This document shows, one piece after another, positions 36,550-43,971 of a stretch of DNA of 64,000 nt (position 1 is its first letter; each line of letters opens with the position of its first letter). The stretch comes from Neohoeflea coraliihabitans (GTDB lineage Bacteria; Pseudomonadota; Alphaproteobacteria; Rhizobiales; Rhizobiaceae), in assembly GCF_019334345.1 (NCBI RefSeq), contig NZ_JAHWQX010000001.1:682001-746000 (forward strand), given 5' to 3'. The notes beneath the pieces are model-generated. The model was not told the DNA's origin. It searched no databases and was given only the letters and a program-made list of their open reading frames with translations. The position numbers were made by a program, and so were the translations under genes.

Positions 36550-37332
36550 ATGAACACAATCACTGCCGGACTCCTCAGTTGGCTCTTGTTGCCCGTCGCC
36601 GCGGTCTATGCCCTGGGCATTCGCCGCACCGCCCCGCGCCTGCCGCCCCCACGCGGGCCTCAGCGCGGACGCATCGGAGCCACCGAACCGGTCTGGCGCC
36701 TGCTGGTCATGGGCGATTCCTCCTCCGCCGGCGTCGGCGCGGAGCGGGTCGAAGACACGCTTGCCCCGCAACTGGCGCATCTCATCCACGCCACGACCGG
36801 CGACGCGGTCTCCTGGCGCGGCGCCGGCGCCAATTCGGCAAAGGCAGCAGACATTCGCGACCACGTTCTGCCCAACATCGAGGAGCGCGACTTCACGCAT
36901 ATCGTTCTGACTGTCGGCACCAATGACATGAAGAACTACCTCACCGCGCGGCAGTTCAAGAAGGGGTTTGGCGGTCTGCTCTACACCATCCATGCCCGCT
37001 GGCCGGATGCACGGGTCATCTGGTCACCGGTGCTCGACATGATGGATGTCCCACTTCTGCCCGGCCCGCTCGCCCGCATTCTCAATATGCGGGTCAAGGT
37101 CATCAACACGATGGGAGAGCGGCTGTGCCGCGAGCGTCAGGCCATCGCCGCGCCGCCACTGCCGGTGCCCAGCGGCGAAGGTTTTGCCAGCGACGGCTTT
37201 CACGCCAACGCCGCCGGCTACCGCCATTGGGCCGAGCATCTCCTGCCATTCCTCACGGACGGATCAGCACGGCAAGCATCATTGCAGCAATCAGGCCAAC
37301 CCCGATTTTCCACACGTCTGCGCGGCGTTTGA
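36550..37332 (+). CDS. SGNH/GDSL family hydrolase, membrane anchored
   Basis: Predicted esterase or lipase of unknown substrate. The 260 residues start with a hydrophobic anchor (about 5-23), followed by SGNH block I LVMGDSSSAGVG (nucleophile S57), the block II Gly region RGAGANSAKAAD, block III TVGTNDM, and block V SDGFHANAAGY with the catalytic Asp and His. All catalytic residues are visible. The last 80 bases overlap, on the other strand, a small membrane-protein gene. Confidence 0.85.
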   Translation: MNTITAGLLSWLLLPVAAVYALGIRRTAPRLPPPRGPQRGRIGATEPVWRLLVMGDSSSAGVGAERVEDTLAPQLAHLIHATTGDAVSWRGAGANSAKAADIRDHVLPNIEERDFTHIVLTVGTNDMKNYLTARQFKKGFGGLLYTIHARWPDARVIWSPVLDMMDVPLLPGPLARILNMRVKVINTMGERLCRERQAIAAPPLPVPSGEGFASDGFHANAAGYRHWAEHLLPFLTDGSARQASLQQSGQPRFSTRLRGV

Positions 37333-37408
37333 ACCCGGGAAAGCCAAGCGGCCGGATCAGGTGAACGACCATCATCAGGACAATCAGCAACGCCAGGATC
37401 TTGAACAT
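37253..37408 (-). CDS. Small membrane protein, 51 residues
   Basis: An unrecognised small gene read from ATG 37408 to a TGA ending at 37253. The product starts MFKILALLIVLMMVVHLIRP and has two hydrophobic segments (about 2-18 and 33-49) around a short basic loop with PGFKRRADVWK. GGAG lies nine to ten bases upstream of the ATG, the codon third positions are GC-rich as in neighbours, and the pattern is that of a bona fide two-helix membrane protein. It overlaps the end of the SGNH hydrolase gene by 80 bases in opposite orientation. Function unknown. Confidence 0.5.
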   Translation of the reverse strand: MFKILALLIVLMMVVHLIRPLGFPGFKRRADVWKIGVGLIAAMMLAVLIRP

Positions 37409-37553
37409 GCAGGCTCCGTTGCAGGTCGGTTCGGATGAAGGTTATCTCTCTTAGCCGCTCGCCGCGCGAATGGCGAGACGCGATGGTCGCATCGCTGCAT
37501 GCAACCTGCTATTGACCTTGGTGTTTCCTCGTCCCCGGCTCGGAACCAGACCC

Positions 37554-38804
37554 ATGCGCCGCAATCTTTTTCCCATCATGGCTCTTTTGCTCGGCACGGC
37601 CTTCCTGCTGGCCGGCAACGGACTGCATGCGTTGCTTCTGCCCATGCGCGGCAATCTCGAAGGGTTCTCCGCCACCGCACTCGGCCTGCTCGGCACGGCC
37701 TGGGCCAGTGGTTTCGTGCTCGGCTGCCTCTTCTCGCAACGCGTTGTCCGTCGCATCGGCCATGTCCGCGCATTTTCGGCATTCTCCGCCATCATCGCGG
37801 TGATCGCATTGCTCACCGGTCTCCTGGTCCACCCGGTCGCCTGGATCGCCCTGCGCATCGTCACGGGTTTCTCGCTGGCCGCCGCCTTCATGATCATCGA
37901 GAGCTGGCTCAATGAGCGTGCCACCAACGAATCACGCGGCCTGATCTTCTCGCTCTACATGACAGTCAACTCCGGCGCCCTGGTGGTCGGGCAGATGTCC
38001 ATTGCTCTCGGGGACGTTTCGACCAGCACATTCTTCATGATCGCCGGCATCCTCTACTGCCTGGCACTGGTGCCCACCGCCGTATCGACAGCAACCAGTC
38101 CGGCGCCGCTCACCGAGGTCAGCATCGACCTGCGGCTGATCTATCGCAATTCGCCGGTCTCTTTCATTGCCATGCTGCTGGTCGGCATTGCCAATGGCGC
38201 CTTCGCCACGCTCGGGCCGGTCTTTGGCGTCGGGATCGGGCTGCCGGCCGCCGGTGTGGCGACACTGATGTCGGTGACGATCTTTGCCGGAGCAATCATG
38301 CAGATCCCGGCTGGCCGGCTCTCCGACCGCATGGACCGGCGCTACGTCGTTGCCGGGCTGGCCGGCGTCGCCGCATTGAGCGGCCTCACTCTTGCCCTCG
38401 GCGCAGCCACCGCCATCGGCATTCTCTTCGTGCTCGCCGCCTTTTACGGCGCGGCCTCCTATACGCTCTATCCGGTCATCGTCGCCCACGCCAATGACTA
38501 TGCCCGCGACAACCAGTTCGTCACCATCTCCAGCGGTCTGCTGCTGCTCTATGGTCTCGGGACGATCATCGGGCCGACGGTGGGCGGCATTCTCATGTCG
38601 GACGGCCGGCCGCAACTGCTCTTCGCTGTCACCGGCCTGGCGCATCTCGGCATCGGTGCCTATGCCGTCTACCGTTCGACGCGCCGCGCACCGGTCCCCG
38701 TTGAGGAACGCGACACGTTCGTCTCGGCCCCCGGCACGCCCGAGGCAATTGCCCTCGACCCGCGCGCCAATGCGGCAGAGGACCCGCAATCCTCCGAGGG
38801 CTGA
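37554..38804 (+). CDS. MFS transporter (YcaD/DUF3544-like group)
   Basis: Inner-membrane transporter of unknown substrate. The 416 residues have about 12 hydrophobic segments, with the MFS signature QIPAGRLSDRMDRR between helices 8 and 9 (canonical A-motif of the second half) and FSQRVVRRIGHVR in the first half. FMIIESWLNERATNESRG is typical of the YcaD-like branch. I chose ATG 37554 (MRRNLFPIMALLLG), because the upstream 28 codons are not hydrophobic or conserved in pattern. The C-terminal 40 residues are hydrophilic. Confidence 0.87.
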   Translation: MRRNLFPIMALLLGTAFLLAGNGLHALLLPMRGNLEGFSATALGLLGTAWASGFVLGCLFSQRVVRRIGHVRAFSAFSAIIAVIALLTGLLVHPVAWIALRIVTGFSLAAAFMIIESWLNERATNESRGLIFSLYMTVNSGALVVGQMSIALGDVSTSTFFMIAGILYCLALVPTAVSTATSPAPLTEVSIDLRLIYRNSPVSFIAMLLVGIANGAFATLGPVFGVGIGLPAAGVATLMSVTIFAGAIMQIPAGRLSDRMDRRYVVAGLAGVAALSGLTLALGAATAIGILFVLAAFYGAASYTLYPVIVAHANDYARDNQFVTISSGLLLLYGLGTIIGPTVGGILMSDGRPQLLFAVTGLAHLGIGAYAVYRSTRRAPVPVEERDTFVSAPGTPEAIALDPRANAAEDPQSSEG

Positions 38805-38881
38805 GACGCCCCCGCACCGGCGATGCCGGAGACGATACTGCGGCTGCCCGGATCAGGTCTCATTCCAGATGCGTCCTGTTC

Positions 38882-39862
38882 CTAGTCCACTTCCAGGACA
38901 ATCTTGCCGATATGTTCGCTCTCCTCGATGCGAGCATGCGCAGCGGATGCCTGCGACAGGGGAAAGATCGAATCCATCACCGGCGCAATCTTGCGCTCGT
39001 TGAGCAGCGGCCAGACCTCCCGGCGCAACGCCTCGGCGATCTTCGCCTTGAAGGCCGCGGGACGCGCCCTGAGCGTCGAGCCGGTCAGCACCAGCCGTTT
39101 TGTCATCACCAGTTGCAGATCGATTTCCGCCATCCGGCCGTCTAGATAGGCGATCTGCACGATCCGGCCTTCGCTGGCGGCGACCCTCATATTGCGGTTG
39201 GTGTAGTCCCCGCCGACCATGTCGAGGATCACATCGACGCCTTCACCATGTGTGGCGTCGCCGATGACATCGACGAAATCCTCGTCGCGGTAATTGATCG
39301 CCAGATCGGCGCCCAGCCCGCGCATGGCCTGGCATTTCTCCTCGGAGCCTGCGGTTGCGAAAACCGTTGCGCCAAACGCCTTGCCCAGTTGTATGGCCGT
39401 CGTGCCGATGCCCGAAGTGCCCCCGTGAACCAGCAGCCTTTCGTCGGCTTTCAGGCCGCCACGGTCGAACACGTTTGACCAGACGGTAAAAAATGTCTCG
39501 GGCAGTGCCGCGCATTCATTCATCGTCAGTCCGCCCGGCACCGGCAGGGCATTGGTCGCATCGGCCACGCAGTAGTCGGCATAGCCGCCGCCCGGCACCA
39601 GCGCACAAACCGCATCGCCAACCTTGTGCTCGCTTACCGCCGCGCCGACCGCTTCGACCACGCCGGCGATCTCCAGTCCCGGAATGTCGCTGACCCCCGG
39701 CGGCGGCGGATAGAACCCCATGCGCTGCAGGCAGTCGGGCCGGTTCACCCCGGCCGCCCTGACCGCCACCAGAATCTCGCCCTCTTGCGGCTCCGGTCGC
39801 GGACGATCGACGGCAACGAGCACCTCTGGTCCGCCTGATGTACTGATCTCGATGGCGCGCAT
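38882..39862 (-). CDS. NAD(P)H quinone oxidoreductase, PIG3 family zinc-free MDR
   Basis: Medium-chain dehydrogenase/reductase that reduces quinones or enals with NADPH. The 326 residues show MRAIEISTSGGPEVL at the start, AGVNRPDCLQRMGFYPPPPG, the NADPH-binding LLVHGGTSGIGTTAIQL (about 143-159), and no structural zinc cysteines. The match is to the PIG3-like (TIGR02824-type) subgroup. It is divergent from the DUF1192 gene, a neighbourhood common in Hyphomicrobiales. Confidence 0.93.
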   Translation of the reverse strand: MRAIEISTSGGPEVLVAVDRPRPEPQEGEILVAVRAAGVNRPDCLQRMGFYPPPPGVSDIPGLEIAGVVEAVGAAVSEHKVGDAVCALVPGGGYADYCVADATNALPVPGGLTMNECAALPETFFTVWSNVFDRGGLKADERLLVHGGTSGIGTTAIQLGKAFGATVFATAGSEEKCQAMRGLGADLAINYRDEDFVDVIGDATHGEGVDVILDMVGGDYTNRNMRVAASEGRIVQIAYLDGRMAEIDLQLVMTKRLVLTGSTLRARPAAFKAKIAEALRREVWPLLNERKIAPVMDSIFPLSQASAAHARIEESEHIGKIVLEVD

Positions 39863-39952
39863 CTTGGGTCCTTTCCGATTGTGCGTGTCCGACTGTCACC
39901 GCATCCGGCGATTCACTGGATTTTATCGCCCCCATATGGAAAGATCACGGCC

Positions 39953-40141
39953 ATGTTCGAGGATGACCGACCAACGAAGAAAGCGGTGCACGAGATCGGC
40001 TGTGACCTGTCGCTCCTCTCGGTCGCTGAACTTGATGAGCGAATCGCCGTGCTTCAGGCTGAAATCGCGCGGCTCGAGTCGGAAAAAAGCGCCAAATCCG
40101 CCTCCAGGGGCGCGGCGGAGGGGCTGTTCAGCAAGAAATAA
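39953..40141 (+). CDS. DUF1192 small protein
   Basis: Sixty-two residues beginning MFEDDRPTKKAVHEIGCDLS, the start typical of DUF1192, followed by a short amphipathic coiled coil (VAELDERIAVLQAEIARLES). The C-terminus is Ser/Ala/Lys rich. The function is unknown; it is a small cytoplasmic protein found mostly in alphaproteobacteria. The frame is open upstream of the chosen ATG, but that region has no resemblance to the family. It lies between the quinone oxidoreductase gene and the rcdA regulatory region. Confidence 0.88.
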   Translation: MFEDDRPTKKAVHEIGCDLSLLSVAELDERIAVLQAEIARLESEKSAKSASRGAAEGLFSKK

Positions 40142-40180
40142 TCAAACAATAATCAAAACTTACCGAATTTAAATTGCGAG

Positions 40181-40195
40181 TTAAGCTTCGGTTAA
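40181..40195. promoter_or_regulatory. CtrA binding site 1 (upstream of candidate sRNA)
   Basis: TTAA (40181-40184), seven bases, TTAA (40192-40195), an exact match to the CtrA consensus TTAA-N7-TTAA. A further TTAA at 40169-40172 stands eight bases before the first half. CtrA sites usually overlap the -35 region, which would place a transcript start near 40215-40230, just before the candidate small RNA and its terminator. Confidence 0.7.
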
Positions 40196-40214
40196 GCTTT
40201 ACAGGTCTTAACTG

Positions 40215-40316
40215 TCCCCATCCAGTTCTTCTGGATACCGGACGGTTGCACCTCGGTGGCATCGTCTGACGCCTCCCTGTTAAACTCTTGAGAGCCGCCA
40301 GTGCGGCTCTTTTTTT
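40215..40316 (+). ncRNA. Candidate small RNA between DUF1192 and rcdA
   Basis: A stretch of about 90-100 bases with no open frame. It holds a hairpin (ATCCAG 40220-40225 / CTGGAT 40231-40236, 5-base loop), an unpaired region with CCTCCCT near 40273 that is complementary to Shine-Dalgarno sequences, and a strong terminator (40291-40316). A perfect CtrA site lies just upstream. The 5' end is a guess. Alternatively it could be a long 5' leader with an attenuator for rcdA. Similarity to the cell-cycle sRNA EcpR1 of Sinorhizobium could not be tested. Confidence 0.45.
40291..40316 (+). terminator. Intrinsic terminator upstream of rcdA
   Basis: AGAGCCGC (40291-40298) and GCGGCTCT (40303-40310), loop CAGT, followed by seven T (40310-40316). 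It follows no annotated gene closely (DUF1192 ends 150 bases earlier), which is what suggests a small RNA. Confidence 0.9.
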
Positions 40317-40410
40317 GTGCCTGACCACGCCCGGTTGACGCCGCCCCTGGCCGCTCCCGGCGGCATCGGCCACGCCAATGCTTTTTAATGAAACTTGACC
40401 GGTCCGGCCA

Positions 40411-40425
40411 TTAACCTTTCTTTAA
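40411..40425. promoter_or_regulatory. CtrA binding site 2 (rcdA promoter)
   Basis: TTAA (40411-40414), seven bases, TTAA (40422-40425), again an exact consensus match, 109 bases upstream of the rcdA start. CtrA control of rcdA is known in Caulobacter, so the site fits the gene. Confidence 0.75.
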
Positions 40426-40479
40426 CAATCCGCTTGTGGAAAGCGGCCGGCAGCGGCACATTCTCCTCAGACACGAACA

Positions 40480-40504
40480 GGAACGCTTTGCTTCCTTATC
40501 CGTT
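40480..40504 (+). promoter_or_regulatory. EcfG-type general-stress promoter of rcdA
   Basis: GGAAC (40480-40484), 16 bases, CGTT (40501-40504), an exact match to the EcfG consensus, 30 bases before the rcdA start codon. The implied leader is about 20 bases and includes the AGGA Shine-Dalgarno sequence. Confidence 0.6.
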
Positions 40505-40533
40505 CTCTTTGTAATTCGTTCAGGATAAGCCCG

Positions 40534-41052
40534 ATGCCCGAGACCAGCCCGAACACCGTCAACATCGCCGATCACATCGCGCATTCGGCACCGTTCAAGG
40601 CGCTTTACGCGGAAGGTATGGGTCTGGTTGAGGAAACCGCGTCCTATCTCGATGGCGATGGCCGCGTTGCCTCCAAGGCCTTGCCGCGCATGGCCGCTGT
40701 CCTGTACGCCGCGGAATCGATGCGTCTGACGACGCGGCTGATGCAGATGGCGTCCTGGCTTTTGTTGCAACGCGCCGTCAACAACGGCGAGATGAGCCGC
40801 GAGCAGGTGGTTGCCGAGAAAAGCAAGGTGCGCCTCGACGGGTTCAACGTCGACCGCGCCGCCGCCGGCTGGGACGATCTGCCGGAAATGTTCCGCGATC
40901 TCGTCGAGCGCTCGCTGCGTTTGCAGAACCGCGTCGCCCTGCTCGACCGCGAGATTTACCGGCCGCAGGATGCGCAAACCCTCAAGGCCGACAATGAAAA
41001 TGCCGTTCAGGCGCAACAGACCCTGCTCGCCACGGTCTTCGCCAGCCGCTAG
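40534..41052 (+). CDS. rcdA: RcdA, adaptor for CtrA degradation (DUF1465)
   Basis: In Caulobacter RcdA works with CpdR, PopA and ClpXP to degrade the cell-cycle regulator CtrA. The 172 residues belong to DUF1465, a mostly helical family: SAPFKALYAEGMGLVEETA, then RMAAVLYAAESMRLTTRLMQ and the conserved LQNRVALLDREIYRP. The C-terminal 25 residues are probably disordered. The promoter region has a perfect CtrA site and an EcfG-type promoter, so synthesis may respond to both cell cycle and stress. It is followed, in the same direction, by hemH. Confidence 0.88.
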   Translation: MPETSPNTVNIADHIAHSAPFKALYAEGMGLVEETASYLDGDGRVASKALPRMAAVLYAAESMRLTTRLMQMASWLLLQRAVNNGEMSREQVVAEKSKVRLDGFNVDRAAAGWDDLPEMFRDLVERSLRLQNRVALLDREIYRPQDAQTLKADNENAVQAQQTLLATVFASR

Positions 41053-41209
41053 ACCGGTCTCGCGCCCGGCGTTCCGCTGATCTCTCCACTGTTTACGCCG
41101 CGAACGGCATCGAATGAGGCCCGCGACGCTCTAACGCGGCGCGATGCCTTTGATTTGCGCCTCCGCGCGGCTATGTAGCAGGAGATCTCCTCGCGGACAC
41201 GGAGCACCC

Positions 41210-42283
41210 ATGCCCCCCGGTACCAGCGCCCCAGTGGCACATCCGAGCAGCGCAGAAGCGCGGCAGACCCGCCCGGCCGAGCATCCGCCGGTGCGGTCCG
41301 GCCGTATCGGCGTGCTCCTCGTCAATCTCGGCACGCCGGACGCCACCGACTATCGTTCGATGCGCCGGTATCTGGCGGAATTCCTGTCCGATCGCCGGGT
41401 CATCGAAGTGCCGCGCGCCATCTGGTTTCCCCTGCTCTACGGCATCATCCTCAACCGTCGCCCACAACGCGTCGGCAAGGCCTATGAGCAGATCTGGAAC
41501 CGGGAACGCGATGAAAGTTTTCTGCGCACCTTCACCCGCAACCAGTCCGAAAAGCTGGCGACGGCTCTCGGCGACCATCCGCAAGTCGTGGTCGACTGGG
41601 CAATGCGCTACGGCACGCCGCCGATTTCCGAGCGCCTGGATGCCTTGCAGGCTGCCGGCTGCGAACGCATCCTGCTGTTTCCGCTCTATCCGCAATACGC
41701 CGCGGCAACCACCGCCACCGTCAACGACCAGGCCTTCCGCCATCTGATGACCATGCGCTGGCAGCCGGCCCTGCGCACCGTGCCGCCCTATCACGATGAC
41801 CCTGTCTACATCGAAGCGATCGCGACATCGATCGAAACCCACCTGGCCGCACTCGACTGGCAGCCGGAAAAGATCATCGCCTCGTTTCACGGCATCCCGA
41901 AATCCTATTTCGAAAAGGGTGATCCCTATTATTGCCATTGCCAGAAGACCGGCCGCCTGCTGCGCCAGCGACTGGGGATGGGCGAGGAACGATTGATGGT
42001 TACCTTCCAGTCACGCTTCGGACGCGAAGAGTGGTTGCAGCCCTACACCGACAAGACCATCGAGGCACTGGCCCGGGCGGGAACCAGGAGGGTCGCCGTC
42101 ATCAATCCCGGCTTCGTGTCCGATTGTCTCGAAACACTTGAGGAGATTGCCGGCGAGGCCGCCGAGATCTTCACCGAGAATGGTGGCGAGAAATTCTCCC
42201 ATATTCCCTGCCTCAATGATGATCCGGCGGGCATGCGCGTCATCGAAACGGTGGTCCGGCGCGAATTGCAGGGCTGGATCTGA
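41210..42283 (+). CDS. hemH: Ferrochelatase
   Basis: Inserts Fe(II) into protoporphyrin IX, the last step of haem synthesis. The 357 residues show VLLVNLGTPDATDYRSMRRY, LYPQYAAATTATV, the catalytic His in IIASFHGIPKSY, YYCHCQKTGRLL and TFQSRFGREEWLQPYT; VINPGFVSDCLETLEEI follows with the conserved Glu. I chose ATG 41210, which has GGAG upstream; the N-terminal 35 residues are extra and Pro/Ala-rich, so a later start is not excluded. It is 157 bases from rcdA. Confidence 0.96.
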   Translation: MPPGTSAPVAHPSSAEARQTRPAEHPPVRSGRIGVLLVNLGTPDATDYRSMRRYLAEFLSDRRVIEVPRAIWFPLLYGIILNRRPQRVGKAYEQIWNRERDESFLRTFTRNQSEKLATALGDHPQVVVDWAMRYGTPPISERLDALQAAGCERILLFPLYPQYAAATTATVNDQAFRHLMTMRWQPALRTVPPYHDDPVYIEAIATSIETHLAALDWQPEKIIASFHGIPKSYFEKGDPYYCHCQKTGRLLRQRLGMGEERLMVTFQSRFGREEWLQPYTDKTIEALARAGTRRVAVINPGFVSDCLETLEEIAGEAAEIFTENGGEKFSHIPCLNDDPAGMRVIETVVRRELQGWI

Positions 42284-42405
42284 GGACCGGTCCATAGTTG
42301 CATCTTTGTCGCGAACGCGCTTATCTCAACGCGCCGTGATCGCCCTGCCGCAAGCGGGCCCGGCACGTCGATAGTCCGCGCCTTCAGCGCGCCGAGGAGA
42401 AACGC

Positions 42406-43398
42406 GTGAACTTCACCGGATTTGACATCACCGTCCTGATCATTGTCGCTCTTGCCATACTGGTGCTGTTTGCCGGCATCAAGATGGTGCCGCAGGGCTA
42501 CTCCTATACGGTCGAGCGCTTTGGCCGCTACACCAAGACCCTGACCCCCGGCCTCAATCTGATCATTCCCTTCATCGATCGCATCGGCGCCCGCATGAAC
42601 ATCATGGAACAGGTGCTGGACGTGCCCACCCAGGAGGTCATCACCAAGGACAATGCCTCCATTTCCACCGACGCCGTCGCCTTCTACCAGGTCCTCAACC
42701 CCGCCGAGGCCGCCTACCAGGTGTCCAATCTCGAACTGGCGCTGCTCAATCTGACCATGACCAATATTCGTTCGGTGATGGGCTCGATGGATCTCGACGA
42801 GCTGCTGTCGAACCGCGATGTCATCAATGACCGGCTGCTGCACGTCGTCGATCAGGCCGCCAAGCCCTGGGGTATCAAGATCACCCGTGTCGAGATCAAG
42901 GACATCGCTCCGCCGGTCGATCTGATCGAGGCAATGGGGCGCCAGATGAAGGCAGAGCGGGAAAAGCGTGCCGAGGTCCTCGAGGCCGAGGGCGCCCGCA
43001 ACGCCCAGATCCTGCGCGCCGAAGGCGCCAAGCAATCGGCAATCCTTGAGGCCGAGGGCCGCCGCGAGGCCGCCTATCGCGACGCCGAAGCGCGTGAACG
43101 CCTTGCCGAGGCCGAGGCCAAGGCCACGGAACTCGTTTCGCAGGCCGTGGCCAGCGGCGATGTCAACGCGCTGAACTACTTCGTCGCCCAGAAATACACC
43201 GAAGCGATCAGCGCCATCGGAACCGCCAAGAACCAGAAGGTCGTGCTGATGCCGATGGAAGCTTCGGCTCTGATCGGCTCGCTCGGCGGCATCGGCGCTC
43301 TGGCCCGCGAGGTCTTCGGCGACGCCGCGGCCACCGCCGGCCGCACCCCTACCACGCCCCCGATCCCGCGCCGGCCCTCCGGCGCAAGTCCGGAATAG
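42406..43398 (+). CDS. qmcA: SPFH/Band 7 membrane protein QmcA
   Basis: Stomatin/paraslipin-type protein thought to organise membrane domains and quality control. The 330 residues have one N-terminal membrane helix (about 8-27), the SPFH domain (about 28-190: [40 protein letters not shown]), and a long Ala/Glu-rich coiled coil (about 190-260: [18 protein letters not shown]). It is paired with an nfeD gene four bases downstream, the standard QmcA-YbbJ pair. Confidence 0.92.
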   Translation: MNFTGFDITVLIIVALAILVLFAGIKMVPQGYSYTVERFGRYTKTLTPGLNLIIPFIDRIGARMNIMEQVLDVPTQEVITKDNASISTDAVAFYQVLNPAEAAYQVSNLELALLNLTMTNIRSVMGSMDLDELLSNRDVINDRLLHVVDQAAKPWGIKITRVEIKDIAPPVDLIEAMGRQMKAEREKRAEVLEAEGARNAQILRAEGAKQSAILEAEGRREAAYRDAEARERLAEAEAKATELVSQAVASGDVNALNYFVAQKYTEAISAIGTAKNQKVVLMPMEASALIGSLGGIGALAREVFGDAAATAGRTPTTPPIPRRPSGASPE

Positions 43399-43402
43399 CG
43401 CC

Positions 43403-43861
43403 GTGATCGCGGCGCTTGCCCTGGAGCTCGGCCCCTGGAGCTGGTGGATAGCCGGATTCCTGCTGCTTGGTGCGGAAATCCTCATCCCCGGCATTTTTCT
43501 GCTGTGGATCGGCCTCGCGGCGATCGTTGTCGGAGCCCTGTCTTTTGCCCTCTGGCAGACGGCCATCTGGAACTGGCAGATCCAGTTTCTGGTCTTCGCT
43601 GTCCTGGCCCTGGTCTTCGCACTTCTCGGGCGCAGGATCATGGCGGGTCGCGGCGAGGAGAGCGATCAGCCGATGCTCAACAAGCGCGCCGAGGCGCTTG
43701 TCGGCCGCACCGGCGATCTCGCCGAACCGATCGAGAACGGGCGTGGCCGCATGCGCATTGACGACACCATCTGGGTGGTATGCGGTCCTGACCTCCCGGC
43801 CGGGCAATCCGTGCGGGTCCGGGCCGTCGAAAAGGGCGATCTGCACGTCGAGCCCGTCTGA
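43403..43861 (+). CDS. NfeD family membrane protein (YbbJ)
   Basis: Partner of the Band 7 protein. The 152 residues start at a GTG (43403), contain two to three membrane segments in the first 75 residues (WWIAGFLLLGAEILIPGIFL and LVFAVLALVFALLG), and end with a small OB-fold soluble domain (about 90-150: VGRTGDLAEPIENGRGRMRI) typical of the short YbbJ type. The four-base gap to qmcA implies translational coupling. Confidence 0.9.
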   Translation: MIAALALELGPWSWWIAGFLLLGAEILIPGIFLLWIGLAAIVVGALSFALWQTAIWNWQIQFLVFAVLALVFALLGRRIMAGRGEESDQPMLNKRAEALVGRTGDLAEPIENGRGRMRIDDTIWVVCGPDLPAGQSVRVRAVEKGDLHVEPV

Positions 43862-43971
43862 CATCGGCGCGGCACTCTCCCGGCGCCTGCACCGCGCCGT
43901 GACCGGGCAAGCAGCGCGACGGAAACCAAGCGTTAACCACGGCTGTTTACACTTTGCAAGGAATTGCCAAA

